Source: Cladorrhinum sp. PSN259
Taxonomy: Eukaryota > Ascomycota > Sordariomycetes > Sordariales > Podosporaceae
Assembly (NCBI GenBank): GCA_033725935.1
Contig: MU867067.1
Location: 780,501-844,500, forward strand
Length of the DNA: 64,000 nucleotides
Direction of reading: 5' to 3'
Positions 1-10,765 of the stretch are shown piece after piece. The notes under the pieces are model-generated. The model did not search any database. It was not told the origin of the DNA and worked only from the letters and a program-made list of their open reading frames with translations. The position numbers and the translations under genes were made by a program. Position 1 is the first letter of the stretch, and every line of letters starts with the position of its first letter.

Positions 1-942
1 GAGGTCCACGTGCCTCCACCTCCTCGACCGGATCTCAAAAGGCGACGACCGGATACCGATGTCGATGGAGTGAATACCGCTTCTCTCAGCTGCAAAAAGC
101 GGCGGCTGCTACGATATCTCATTACGTCAAGGCTTTCCGAACCGTTTTCCTTCCCAGCAACCCACATTCTTAACCGGGAAGGTTTGGCATCCGGAGATAA
201 GCGGTTTCTCAAGCTTGCGGCTATCATGTCAGCCCGGCGACTTCAGCTGCAGGGACCTTACCCACCCCAACCAAGCCCGTCATCAATGCTGCGGCGGCAT
301 GCGTTGCACAATGCATATCGATTGCGCATGTATGCTGGGGGATCAGAATTTGGGGCCGTTATGGGACCTAGAGCAGCAAGCCCTTTGCAGCAGCAGCACC
401 AGCAGCCGACTCTTGGAATGCCAGCGACGATGATTGGGGCTGGGGCAAGATTCCCGCCCGTCAGCGGGCCAACCGCCGGACCAGCAATGCCGGTAGTACG
501 TCCAGGTCTTGTTGGCAGCCCGGCGATGGCTCAGATAGCGCCTACGGCCGCGCCGAGAATGCCTCCCATGGTAGGGCTGCAAGCGCCATTACCGCCTCCT
601 GTTAGCTCACCAACAACTCTATTGCAACCGCCACCTGGGCCGGTGCAGCCACGGCTGCGAATACCGAGTCCTCGGTTGACACCAGTTCGTTCACCCGAAC
701 TTCGAGTCACTCGTCCGGATTTGAGATTGGATGATTTGGATGACCTGGACGACGACGGTGTTGCTTTTCCGACGTCTGAGCACGAGAGTCGATATGAGGA
801 CGAGCCCGAGGATGTGTATGCGGATTTTGGGCTCATTTTTGGAGGCAGTGCTGAAGGCGATATGTCTTCGGATGATGAGGGCGAGCACTTTGAGGATTAT
901 ATGGACGACGTTGATGGAATCCCGTGGAATGCTCGGTGCTGA
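1..942 (+). CDS. conserved Pro/Gln-rich fungal protein (5' end missing)
   Basis: The reading frame is open from the first base of the window, so the 5' part lies outside; it ends at TGC-TGA (942). Near the visible start is a basic block, KKRRLLRYLITSRLSEPF, followed by a PATHI segment. I recall this KKRRL-TSRLS-PF pattern as a conserved fungal block of unknown function (memory, not searched). The middle is rich in Pro, Gln and Ala. The C-terminus is strongly acidic (DDLDDLDDDG, then Asp/Glu runs) and ends in DGIPWNARC. No catalytic motif is visible. A basic patch plus acidic tail would suit a nuclear or chromatin-associated protein, but that is inference. No intron is needed in the visible part. 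Confidence 0.75.
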   Translation, partial: EVHVPPPPRPDLKRRRPDTDVDGVNTASLSCKKRRLLRYLITSRLSEPFSFPATHILNREGLASGDKRFLKLAAIMSARRLQLQGPYPPQPSPSSMLRRHALHNAYRLRMYAGGSEFGAVMGPRAASPLQQQHQQPTLGMPATMIGAGARFPPVSGPTAGPAMPVVRPGLVGSPAMAQIAPTAAPRMPPMVGLQAPLPPPVSSPTTLLQPPPGPVQPRLRIPSPRLTPVRSPELRVTRPDLRLDDLDDLDDDGVAFPTSEHESRYEDEPEDVYADFGLIFGGSAEGDMSSDDEGEHFEDYMDDVDGIPWNARC

Positions 943-1736
943 GCTTTCATTACATTTTTGGATCTTGTTTTGGTATGACTGTCGGTGTTTTTTTTTGTTT
1001 ATAGTCCACCATTTTGGGCGGAGTATGTTTGAGATACCAAGTTTATGTCATGGTAGGATTAGGAGGGAGGCATTTTGCATTTTTGATCTGTTTTTTGTAT
1101 TGCTTTTCCATTCGTTACAAGATGCATGCATTTGCTGGTTCGTGGAAAACAAACTGCATACCCCTTTCCGGGGGGTTCACGGGGTTCGGGGGTGTACTGT
1201 ACCGGTTGGCGAGACAAAAAGATCAAAATTCGGTGTTTGTATATATTTTTGGACATGTTGGCCGTCGACGGATGTGTGGTGGTAGATCAAATGCAGCATA
1301 TCGGTCCTCGCACGGGGCCGGCCGATGCCGGATTGGAGCAACTGGAGTCTGTTGAGTGTTTGTTGTTGTTTGGTATTGTGATGATGATATCTACAAAGGT
1401 TCACTGACGTCTGTCTTGACAAGATTTTTGACCCATCTCACGTGCTTTTAGACTTTGGATACATGCAAGCAACCACTGGTTCTTCGGCATCCTCCCGTTC
1501 ATCCGATCTTTGACGTTCATGCTCTCGGCGAGGTGCGGGCGGGGTGTGGGCGGGTGCGGGGGCAGTTCCAGCGGGCTGGGGCGGTTGCTTGCATGCTTTT
1601 ACCCCACACCCATTCAAAGGTTCACCTACTTACTCTAACAGCAGATGATGCAAAGATAAGAAGCGCCACATCGACATCTTTTTTCATTTCATCTTTCTTT
1701 TTTTGTGTGAAAACTCATTTCTTGCTTTCATTACAG

Positions 1737-1738
<2 letters not shown>
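943..1738. other. intergenic region and 5' leader of the urate-pathway gene
   Basis: No gene is convincing here. GT-rich sequence follows the upstream stop codon. Around 1540-1585 there is a GC-rich stretch with repeated GGGCGGG/GTGCGGG words, about 220 bp before the next start codon. It could be promoter sequence, but no specific binding site can be named. A pyrimidine-rich leader (about 1678-1735) leads into the CA repeat. Confidence 0.5.

Positions 1739-1786
<48 letters not shown>
1739..1786. repeat. (CA)24 microsatellite in the 5' leader
   Basis: Twenty-four uninterrupted CA dinucleotides end ten bases before the ATG at 1797. The repeat would be transcribed as part of the 5' UTR unless transcription starts inside it. 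Its length is likely to vary between strains. Confidence 0.95.
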
Positions 1787-1787
<1 letters not shown>

Positions 1788-1796
1788 CCAGCTAAG

Positions 1797-2471
1797 ATGC
1801 CACCATCATCACTCACGCTTCCCGCCATCGACTCGCTGCAGTCCCTCCCGGACTCATCAGTCACCGCCGCCCTCGATTTACTCTTTGAGCCTTCGGCAGA
1901 TTTGCACGCGCTCATTCTGCCGACCATCAGATCGACTCAGTTCAGCTCGTACGACGCACTCATCTCTGCCGTCGGCGAAAAGTTGCTTGATTTGGCCTCG
2001 GCAGCTGACTTGGCCGCTTTGGAAACGGGTAACGAATTACCTGCTGAGCGTCAGATATTACATGGTATATTGGGTGCTCATCCTAGGCTTGGAGCGTCAA
2101 AACCGACTGAGGGAAATGAGGAAGAGGAACTAAGTGAACAGAGCAAGAACGAGCAGAAGCAGCTGAGGGGAGGGGATCCGGACGAGGCGGAGAAGTTGAG
2201 GGCGTTGAATGAGAGTTATGAGAAGCGGTTTCCGGGGCTTAGGTATGTGGTTTTTGTTAATGGGCGGGGGAGGGAGGAGATAATGGGGGATATGAGGGTG
2301 AGGATCGCGGGTGGGGATGTGAGGGGGGAGGAGAGGTTAGCTGTTCAGGTGAGTTTTTTTTAAAATAAGAAGGGATCAGGGCGAAAGGGAGGGGAAATGC
2401 TAATTATGATTTGATTGTAGGCTATGTGTGATATTGCTAGAGATCGGGCAAGGAAGTTGTTGGATGCTTAG
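1797..2471 (+). CDS. 2-oxo-4-hydroxy-4-carboxy-5-ureidoimidazoline (OHCU) decarboxylase
   Basis: Two exons, 1797-2348 and 2421-2471, flank a 72-nt intron (CAG|GTGAGT ... TTGTAG) and give 200 aa. The family converts OHCU to S-allantoin, the last step from urate to allantoin in purine catabolism. The signature HPRLG is at residues 95-99, where His95 corresponds to the catalytic His of the family. A downstream S-x2-S-x2-EQ motif (about residues 113-120) matches the usual SxxEQ region. The second exon supplies only the last 16 residues (AMCDIARDRARKLLDA). The C-terminus is not a PTS1 tripeptide, so a cytosolic enzyme is more likely than a peroxisomal one. The ATG chosen follows the CA repeat directly; the frame is also open upstream but would translate the repeat. 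No other purine-catabolism gene lies in the window. Confidence 0.88.
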
Positions 2472-3348
2472 GCTTGGGGAGGTGATGTGGCTGAAGAAAT
2501 GAGTGTTATTATACACTTCTGGAACTGAAATGGAGTAATTAACCAAGGTCAAGATGTTAGGCCAGTTTTTGAACACTTCTGGATTGATCGTGGTGGAAGA
2601 GGGGAGGACGAAGACTGAGAGAAGAGGGCCACACTGGATTGCCGAGCGACGTCTTACAAGGCCTCCATGATCGACGAGGCTGAGTCCGGTGAGCCCGGAT
2701 TTCTTCTGCACAGCTGTGGCCCGACTTCAATTTACATAGACGGATTTTACCATCTCAGTCTCGGTTTCTTTAACTAGAGTTTGGATCCCAGCCACAGCCT
2801 CAGCCTCTAGATGATCGTCTCATCGGTCAGCGCCAAGGGTTCGGCAATGTAGTACAACAAAACGCAAATAAGACTCTCGGTGTCATTCGCGATAGGTCTC
2901 ATAACGCGTGTATACTCAGATCCCGGACCCCGTGTAACAGCCTCGCACTCTCTTTCTTGCCAATGGGCTTTTTTCCCTCTTCGTTCCCATTTTGGCATGC
3001 CAAGAGCTGGAAATGTGTCCACTCAGTGATGCTAACCTAGACCCAATGGGCGATTAGTTTGCTTGGGGGGTGTATGGATGCACGCTGCATGCATCGCGGA
3101 CATGTCTGTCTGTCGTGTCGATCATTTTTTGCTTTCTCGGATCCCCTCCTGTCACTGGACCCTGAGAGCCAGCCAGCCAGCCAACAGCCAACAGCCAGCC
3201 ACACGGGTTTTTATGTGTTTAAAAAGTCGGTCAAACATTCTCTCTCTCTCTTTTTTTTTTCCCTATAACTTTCTTTACTCCTTCCTTGTGTTTAATTTGA
3301 GCTGAATTTGCTGTCTATTTTTTTTTTAGTTATTGTCTCACTCTCAAG
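2472..3348. other. intergenic region
   Basis: No supported gene. A short degenerate AGCC/AACAGCC tandem tract lies at about 3170-3202. A T-rich leader (3240-3330) precedes the ATG of the DUF2235 gene. Confidence 0.5.
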
Positions 3349-5460
3349 ATGGCTTCCCCTCTTAACCTAGGCCACCCACCGCCGAAAGGCCAGCCCAAAC
3401 GTCTCATCGTCTGCTGCGACGGGACTTGGATGGATTCACTTGGTAAAAAAAGGTAAATTTATTCCTTCTCCCCATCAAACAGGATTAAAATGATACTAAA
3501 AGCAAAACATTACTTGAAGCCGAGAACCGCCATCAAACGTCACGAGGATCTCGCGCGTCCTCTGCCGCACGTGCAGCGACGGCACCAACCAAATCATCAC
3601 TTACTTTGCGGGGGTGGGCACCGCCAACAGCCTCGACCAGCTGACGGGTGGAGCGTTCGGCATGGGGCTGGACCAGGACATAAGGGAGGTGTACAATTTC
3701 CTGTGCACCAACTACGTCGACGGCGATTCCATCATTTTGATCGGATTCTCGAGGGGGGCCTTCACTGCCAGGTCGGTGGCGGACATGATTGCTTCGCTGG
3801 GGCTGTTGACCCCCGAGGGCCTGGATAATTTCTACGCGATATTTAATGACTACGAGCACGTGGGTGACGTGCGCAGAGATACAGACCATTTTTTGGTTCC
3901 GGGCTTGGAGGAGTACAATGGGAGCAAAGGGGCGGCAAAGGTGGAGTGGGAGGAGAGGAGGATGAGGAGGTATAAAGCTGGTTTGAGAGAGGTAAGCTTC
4001 TTTTTTTTATTTTTTTTTATTTTTTACTCGTATGTTGTTTGGGGGGAGAAGGCAGTGATGTTGACACGTCAAAACAACAGCGGAGATTTACAAGAGATAC
4101 CTACCACGACGGCAAGACGGAAATAAAAATAAAAGCCCTGGCGGTCTGGGACACGGTAGGGACGCTGGGGATCCCCCCGGCTCCCGTCATTGGCGTCCGG
4201 GGCTCGGCCGACTCGTGGCGGTTCACCAACACGCAGATCTCGTCCAAGGTGGAGAACGCGTTCCAGGCTCTGGCGCTCGACGAGCCTCGCTTTGCCTTTC
4301 GACCTGCGCTGTGGGAACGGGCGCCGGGGAGCGTCACTCATCTCAAACAGGTTTGGTTCCCCGGTAACCACGGGAACGTCGGGGGTGGGTGGCACGATCA
4401 GCAGATTTCTGATATAACGCTGGCGTGGATGTGCGATCAGCTGAGTACGCTAGGCGTAGAGTTCAGTCATGCGAGGTTGACGGGGGTTTTTCTGGATACG
4501 GTCCGGTTTAGTGCTGCGCATCCGTTTCCTTATGCTCCCGTGAAGATCAGCTCGTTGGTTACGAGGCCCATTTCTGGGGTTGCCAGGACTGTTTCGAGAC
4601 TGATAAGGAGGTCGTCTTCTCATTCTCCTAATGGAAGGTTCGGTGGTGGTGGGAGTACAATTGATCGGGCGGGAAGTCCCTTGCCTTGGTCAAGGCCTGA
4701 GACGTTCCGCCATGGAGTTCCGTATACGGCTCCCAGGAGAGACTCGGATGAGTGTGACTACACGCATTCGCATCCTAATCTCGCGTTGACGCAGCTTCAT
4801 CAATTTGCGAGGCCTTGGGGGTTGGGGCTGATTCGTGCTCCGACGAGTGTCGTGACTACTTGGGCGGGCAAGACGATCAGACGGCCGGGAATGTTTATGA
4901 GGGTTGATGAAGCTACGAATGAGGATACGGATGAACCGTTGACGAATACGAACGAGAGGATACACAGCAGTGTCAGGGTTAGGCTGGCTTGCAAGGGCTT
5001 GGGATTGGATGATAAGAACGTGTGGGAGTGTAAAAGCCTGTTGGATCCTAATCTGGACGATGAGGATGAGGAGAGTGGCAAGAAGAAGAAAAAGAAGAAT
5101 GGGAGCGGAGTCAACAGTAATGAGAGGCCGTTGTGGAGGTTGGAAAGGGGGAGTGGGTTGAGCGCCGAGGAGGAGAGGGAGATCACTGGAACTTTGATGA
5201 GACCGAGGGAGTTGACGATACCTGGAACGGAGTACCCGGCGGGTTGTCTGTATCCTGTTGGAGAGAGCGATCACAGATGGCGGTGGGTGTTTGATGAGAC
5301 GAAGGTGGTGGGCACGGGACAGGGGAGGGTGCCGCAGCAGGTTGTTCTGCCTGAGGAGCCGTTGGTTGGATATTGGGAGAGGTATCTGCTTGCGTTGACT
5401 GCTGGGGAGGTCGATGTATGGAAGTTTTCACTGAGGGAGGCGGAGAATTTGGGTAAATAG
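3349..5460 (+). CDS. DUF2235 alpha/beta-hydrolase (Tle1-like phospholipase fold)
   Basis: Three exons, 3349-3452, 3520-3991 and 4081-5460, encode 651 aa; the introns are 67 and 89 nt. The family is an alpha/beta-hydrolase related to the catalytic domain of bacterial type VI phospholipase effectors; most fungal members are uncharacterised. Visible landmarks are CCDGTW at residues 22-27, the nucleophile elbow IGFSRGAF with Ser112, AVWDTVG at the start of exon 3, and WFPGNHGNVGGG, which carries the region of the catalytic His. Exon 1 could also end at an earlier GTAAAA, but only the GTAAAT donor at 3453 keeps the conserved PPSNVTRIS block in frame. The last third is variable and holds a Lys run (KKKKKK) after an acidic stretch. 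No signal peptide or membrane segment is seen. Substrate unknown. Confidence 0.88.
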
Positions 5461-5695
5461 GGGGTAGGGGTAAAAGTGGGGCTTTGGTAAAGGGGGTAGT
5501 AAACAAGGAGTTCTTGCTGTCTTAAGTTTACGAACCAACGATAATACGACAATGATATTTGAGTGTCTAACTAAACTATTCTTCTGTGATGTTTAACCAG
5601 AAACTACCTAGGCTTTCAAGGTGCCTATTTTCTTTCTCCGTTGCTTTTTCTGTGGCACGATTTACCTCCCAACTGAACCCACCTTACAACGCAAG

Positions 5696-6947
5696 TTAGA
5701 ACACACGATACTGATTGACAGCTCCAAACACAGGCGCCAATGCATCCTTGGAAAGACTAGGAACGCATGCGTGCGAGGCAGGGCAAGGCTTGTTGTTGTT
5801 CGCCCATAGACAATTGTTCGTGACATCCCTGACATCGCAAGGCACGGGCTCCAAAGTCAGAGGCATGCAGCTCCGCGTATCAAGGGTATTGAACGTGACG
5901 GCAGGCTCCTCATTAGGGCATGTGGGACCGACGCCGATCGTGAAGCCAGAAAGACAGTATTTCCCATCAGTCCATTTGGTGATGGTGAAAACACCAGCTT
6001 GGGCATAATTGGAGGTGCGGCCAATGTGTCCACCGTTGTGGACATTATTGAGCCATTGATTCGGATTGAGGCCACTGTTAGCCTCACCGTGGAGATCCAT
6101 GATATGAAAAGGCTCTCCCGGGTTGATCTCGGTGGTGGTGTCGGTACACTTCTCATCCCTGCAGAGCCTAAACTTGCCGACATTGTGGTTTCGCGAGATC
6201 TTGGTTGAAGCCGAGTAGTACTTGCGCCCAGCCAGAGCATCGAAGCCGAGGTAGCCACCGAAATTCATGTTGAAGAGAAAGCACTTGCCAGCTGTGACCC
6301 CGGAACTGCATTGCGGTCCGTAGCAGACATCTCCACCAGATCTGGACTCAGCAGATGGGGTAGCCGAGGAAGTGGCAGATGAAGTGGGCGAGGGAGTAGA
6401 TTGCCTGGGAGCAACCGGGGCAGTACTGTTGGAAGGCGCAGCAGTCATGCAGCGACCGCCAACCTCGGTGGTTCCCGTAAGACAAACACACTTGCCTACA
6501 ACAAGAACCTGGCCGTTTGAATAGACGGAAGGAGGCACAAAGCAGATTTTACCGTCGTACTGGTTACCCGTGGGGCAAAAAGTATAGCCGGACGTAGTGT
6601 TGGTGGCAAACTGCTAGTGCCGCCGGCGAGATCATGCCCAGCAGCGCAGCAGTCAAACGCAGTGGTTGCAGAGCCGAGGAGACGGGTTGAGGGGCAGCAG
6701 CAGGCTGCAAATTTTTTGTCGGCGTTCAGGGTCATTTTCTTGCCCTTTGAGCAACCAAAGATTGGCTGAAATCCATCTCAGTGACGGAGAAGATAATTTG
6801 GTTCCTGTCAAGTTCGATAATGGCGTCGTCCGTGATCTCGGCGACGGGCACATTGCGAAGACCCAGGTCAACTCGGATACGAGCAAAGGTTCGTGGGAGG
6901 CCAAAGCCAAGTACGATAAGGCTAATTTTGGTGTTGAAGTTTCTCAT
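5696..6947 (-). pseudogene. Cys-rich secreted protein gene with two frameshifts
   Basis: The start ATG at 6947 begins MRNFNTKISLIVLGFG, a signal-peptide-like N-terminus. The homologous reading then moves through three frames: ATG to about 6762, about 6762 to 6610, and 6610 to the TAA at 5696. Each junction is consistent with a single missing base in the same direction. The middle part has Cys pairs (AACCC, FDCCAAGHDLAGG). The last part continues with TFCPTGNQYDG, a Ser/Thr/Pro linker, and a domain ending in NNCLWANNNKPCP. The C-terminal domain has several Cys and NGGHIG/GKYCLSGF motifs typical of secreted fungal proteins, but I do not recognise the family. An intron ending at TTTCAG could explain the first shift, though it needs a poor donor. 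No intron explains the second. It is therefore either a recent pseudogene or the site of assembly indels. Confidence 0.65.
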
Positions 6948-8327
6948 GGTGTTTGTTCAACTTGGTGTATTCGGCACGATATCTGACAAGTTGGGCGGAT
7001 CTGGTGCTGTCCAAAAGTTCAAGCTGGCTGGAGGGAGATCCAGCATTTTATAGATGATGGAACTGCGTCTCCCTCAGCCTGGTCTTGAATATCATGCAAC
7101 CACTTGGTAGAGTTGTCGACTCCCGACTGCATCTCCCTAGGGGCACACGAAAGTGCAGAAGTAGTAGGCATGCCATTTCTTGCAGACCAGCCAGCCACAA
7201 CAGCAGATCATCGACTCCTTCTGGATACACCAATGCCAAAGGAAATCTTGGAGACTGTAAGGGCCTATTTCTTTCTGAGAGGAGGGGAATTTGTGGCGCC
7301 TGTATATTCGCGATATTTGAGAAGGGCAGGTGTCGGGGCAAACGGGAGTGTCATGCAGGTCTCATGTGAGCTGTGTCTCTGCAGCATATCTGGACCAACG
7401 TGGTATTTATGGTTTAATGCAGGAACGAAAGAGTGTCTTGGAGAAATGAGGGGTTTAAAAACAATGGCAATATTTATGCAGGGACAAAGCAGACGTCACA
7501 TACGTATTTTCTACAGAAAGAACAGACGGTGTTCCTGGTATGTAGGCTTACCCGCAAGCTCTGCACGCAAACTCGAGGATTTGGATGCTTATTCTGCCGA
7601 GGTCTGGTACCTTGGGTTGTATTTAGATGCAGGTGAGTATTGGAATGCCGAAGGAGATGGAGTAATACTCCGTGAAAGCAAGATGTCAAGTGAATGCAGA
7701 TTGATGTGTCTTTTCCCACGATCAGTCTTTTTCAACTTGAACCAATAATAAGTGACATAAATCACCATGTTTCAATAGTGGAATCAGCTCTATCTCCCCA
7801 GAGTTTACAACGAGTCTTCGAGTCCTTGTGGTACTCTCACTTAGATTTGATGCTGACACAACCACCTTGAGACATGAGAACCTTGGCCCATAAGGACGGC
7901 AAAAGCAACGACACGCAGCAGCACTTCCCCACACTTGGTAAGAAAGAACATGGATATCCTTACCTAATCACGACAAAGTATCTGTTGAGAGAATACAGAA
8001 CCTCCAAATCCTAACATAAATACAATGACATGGTCGTTTTCTTTGTTCCTTGTCAAAAAACAAGGCATTGTCTAGACATGTTCTTTGTTAACAGCAACAG
8101 CAACAATTTAGCACCTAGATACAGATGTTATTGTTGGCACGTACAGACTGCAAACCAGCGCCGCCAACCAGCCATGTATTAAACCCTCACCTTCCCCTTT
8201 CCCCAATCTCATTCTTCTCACTCCATCATCACAACAGCATCAACAGCTTAAACTTCAACTTCAACACAATATCACATCTACATCAAAACCATATTTACTA
8301 GGTAAACCAAACAAGGTAAGTAAAACC
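6948..8327. other. intergenic region between divergent genes
   Basis: This is the shared upstream region of the Cys-rich gene (minus) and the hypothetical gene at 8328 (plus). A stop-free stretch of about 214 codons on the plus strand ends at 7748. It lacks an ATG at its beginning and any recognisable motif, so I do not call it. The leader just before 8328 is C/A-rich and contains GGTAAG-type sequences that may be a 5'-UTR splice site. Confidence 0.45.
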
Positions 8328-9443
8328 ATGTCTTCTCCCACCTCTTCCATCTCCCCCACCATCCTCCCCCCTTTCGACCCAGCAATCAACACCCTCCTCT
8401 TCGACGTCCTCATGCTTTTCTCCTACATCGCCCGTCCCAGCCCCCACACATGCCCAACCTGCGAGCGCAACAACCTCAAAATCGCCCAGCGCGCAGTCGA
8501 CGCCCGCCTCCAGTCGGACGAGCTTCCGCCGAACTGTCTCTTTGACGTGGGCTCCGAACAAGTCTTTCGCGACTGGATATCCAAAACCAGCCCGGCTTCC
8601 AACGTGATCGACCTGTGGGTCAACGAACCGAACCAGCAAATGTTTGTGACGACCTCCTTCACGGGTCCGGACCGGTCGTTCCCCTTGCTCGCGGCCATCA
8701 GGGCGCGACACCGTCTCGATCACCTGGGAAGCTTCGTTGAGCTCGTAGAGAAGTTTATCGATCACCTCTGGGAGGAGGAGGACGGAGGAGAAGGGTGGAA
8801 CTTCGACTAGTGCAGCCTCTGGTGGTGCGTGGCGGGCAGGTACACGGTGCAGGACGCGATCCACGGTCGGGATTTTGCAGAGTTTGTGCACTGTCACCGC
8901 GTCCTGCTGGGTCATCTCTCCCGCGCAGGATCAGACTGCGAGTACTTTTGTCTCGAACGGGACGTTGACATGCACAACTACCGGACCAAGAGTCCCGAGG
9001 AGCAGAGCAGGGTTATTTACCAGCGGATAATGAACCAGATGGCTTCGCCTGTTCGTCAAATCTTTGAGGAGGTGCTGAGCGGTGATGATGATGCGGACTG
9101 GGATCATCCTGTTGTCCCCAAGGAGGTAAGGGAGGATGGGGACAAGGTGAGGATGCTGCAGGCCGTTGCGGCTTTGCCGGATGTTCAGCGGAGGATGAGG
9201 AACCTGAGGTTCTTGCCTGAGGTTGTGGCCGTGTATAAGCAGATGGACGACGGGATGGAGTCCTGGAAAAAGTTGATGACCGAAGATCCTACTCCCCCGG
9301 AGATGTTGGAGATGGGGGCTGAGAGGATTACATCTGACAATTTTATGCGGATTTCTAGGATGTTTCCTGATGAGATGAGAGAGGAATACGCGGCCGAGGA
9401 TGCGATGAGGGAGTTGAGGCGGATTAATGGTGAGGGACGCTAG
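8328..9443 (+). pseudogene. hypothetical protein interrupted by an in-frame TAG
   Basis: A single frame of 372 codons runs from ATG 8328 to TAG 9443, broken only by a TAG at 8808-8810 (context GWNFD-stop-CSLWW). Both halves look coding: the first has TCPTCERNN and FDVGSEQVFRDWI, the second GRYTVQDAIHGRDFAEFVH and EYFCLERDVDMHNY. I do not recognise a family; it resembles uncharacterised fungal proteins of about 370 aa. A phase-0 intron (8745-8810, GTAGAG ... GACTAG) would remove the stop, but it has a weak donor and no clear branch point, and it would delete 21 codons that read naturally. CAG to TAG is a one-step C-to-T change, so a nonsense allele is simplest. If translation stops, the product is 160 aa. 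Confidence 0.6.
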
Positions 9444-9988
9444 GGGGCTTTCACTTCTGGTAAGTTTTGTTTTCTCATTGTTATTGCTGACTACTCAATA
9501 GATGTGGAATTAAAGAAGACACAATGTTGTTTTTACAAAAAAAAAAAAAAAATCTTTAACCATAACTGTGCATACCTGTGATTATGAGTGACATACCACA
9601 AACTGAATCCTCTGTTTCAATACAGAGGAAGTACTACCCCTATCCCCCCTTTTTGTTCTACCCCTGACTTCCTAAAAGACTAATTTGTAAATACGAGTAT
9701 CCTAAAGCCAGAAAAACTGTACAATCATTTGAGTTTCGCTCCAATATGACATGATTCGGATATTGCTTGCAATGGAGAATCTGACAGCAGCTGCTCTTCC
9801 TTTATGTTAACGAGGGACAGAGTTTCTCTATCGGGGATTGGTCACCACAATGGATGCCATGTGGTAGGGCCTTGCCAGTATTAAGTCGCTGTCGAGCTAC
9901 GGTCAGGAGCGGAAGAATCCTCCAAGTCCATAATTTCGTCCAGGAGGGCGGGAGCCAGGTAGAGAGCCAAGCCGGTGCCAGCCTGCAC

Positions 9989-10065
9989 GTGGCCCTGGAA
10001 AAGACTTATACCACTGCATTTTTATTAGGGATTTAATGGGAATCTTATACGAGTCTTTCCAGGGC
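9989..10065. repeat. imperfect inverted repeat, hairpin-forming
   Basis: The left arm (9989-10009) reads GGCCCTGGAAAAGACTTATAC. The right arm (10042-10065), reverse-complemented, is nearly the same, with a one-base difference in the A run and a CG insertion before TATA. The spacer is about 32 nt. The structure could form a strong hairpin in DNA or RNA. Confidence 0.8.
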
Positions 10066-10101
10066 CCAATGTACCTGGGAGTCATCACAAAAGTACAACA
10101 A

Positions 10102-10170
10102 GCCAGTATTGCTAGGCCAATATTATAAGGCCAGTGTTGCAAGGCCAGTATTATAGGACCGGTATTGCAG
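10102..10170. repeat. 14-bp minisatellite, about five units
   Basis: The units start at 10102, 10116, 10130, 10144 and 10158. Consensus is GCCAGTATTGCAAG, with variation at positions 5, 7, 10-13. The first four units are exactly 14 bp. Confidence 0.85.
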
Positions 10171-10646
10171 TACAAAAACCAAGCCATCAAGAAGGTACGG
10201 AGCTTTGAGCGAAGCGAGGTCTGGGGGTCTGGGGACTTGCCCCCAAGGAGGAGGTTTGCTCCATATTTCTTCCGAAGCATGAGGACAGGCAACGGCCTTG
10301 TATTGATTCAACGTTCCTGCAGACTAAGAACATTCGGCTCGATCACCCTAGTTCTAAGAATTTCTGGGAATCCATCTGTGCTGATTAGGTACCAGCAGCA
10401 CAGAGTTTACGAGTCACGGTAGTTGCACATGTGAAACTTGCCAAATTGACATTGGTTTTGTTATCCGTCGTGCCGCTTATAAGATGCAGGGACTTGTCAT
10501 ATCAACTGCACGTTGAAGGTAAAGAATAAGGGCAGGTTAAGCAGGGTTATTGCGTTAGGATATCTTGCTTTTGAAACACAAGAAAAAAAGAGTGTCAACA
10601 AACTGCCCTTTAGTCTTATTGATATCGACCACAGGACTCTGATCGC

Positions 10647-10670
10647 AAAAAAAAAAAAAAAAAAAAAAAA
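10647..10670 (-). terminator. RNA polymerase III T-run terminator of the tRNA gene
   Basis: Read on the minus strand, a run of 24 T residues begins six bases after the discriminator base of the tRNA. Four or more T normally suffice for Pol III termination, so this run is unusually long. Confidence 0.85.
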
Positions 10671-10676
10671 GATGAG

Positions 10677-10765
10677 TCCCCTCGACCGGAATCGAGCCGG
10701 TGACCTTTCGGTAACAAATAAATTCCTTTACAGCCGAACGTGATAGCCAACTACACCACAAGGGG
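10677..10765 (-). tRNA. tRNA-Tyr(GUA) with 15-nt intron
   Basis: On the minus strand the acceptor stem CCCCTTG pairs with CGAGGGG (one U-G pair) and the discriminator is A. The D-arm is TGGTGTAGTTGG-like. The anticodon stem is TTCGG/CCGAA and the T-arm is ACCGG-CTCGATT-CCGGT. The loop reads C-T-G-T-A-A followed by a 15-nt insert, AGGAATTTATTTGTT (plus-strand 10713-10727), then A. This places the intron one base 3' of anticodon GUA, the standard nuclear position. The C1-G72 pair and A73 are the eukaryotic Tyr identity elements and support the assignment. Intron-containing tRNA-Tyr genes are the rule in fungi. Confidence 0.93.

Larger units (their letters stand above)
9444..10646. other. repeat-rich non-coding region
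   Basis: No intact gene. The part from about 9860 to 10300 holds an inverted repeat, a 14-bp minisatellite and a GC-rich palindromic segment (about 10200-10250, with CTGGGG...CCCCCAAG). This resembles a degraded mobile element, but no transposase, integrase or reverse transcriptase can be read. Confidence 0.45.

Noticed and set aside
7104..7748. 214-codon open frame on the plus strand
   Set aside because: It has no ATG at its beginning (the first codon is TTG), no recognisable motif, and lies in the upstream region of a minus-strand gene. A stop-free run of this length can occur by chance in 64 kb.
10647..10670. A24 run as a poly(A) tail of a retroposed copy
   Set aside because: It sits exactly where the minus-strand tRNA needs its T-run terminator, which explains it without retroposition.
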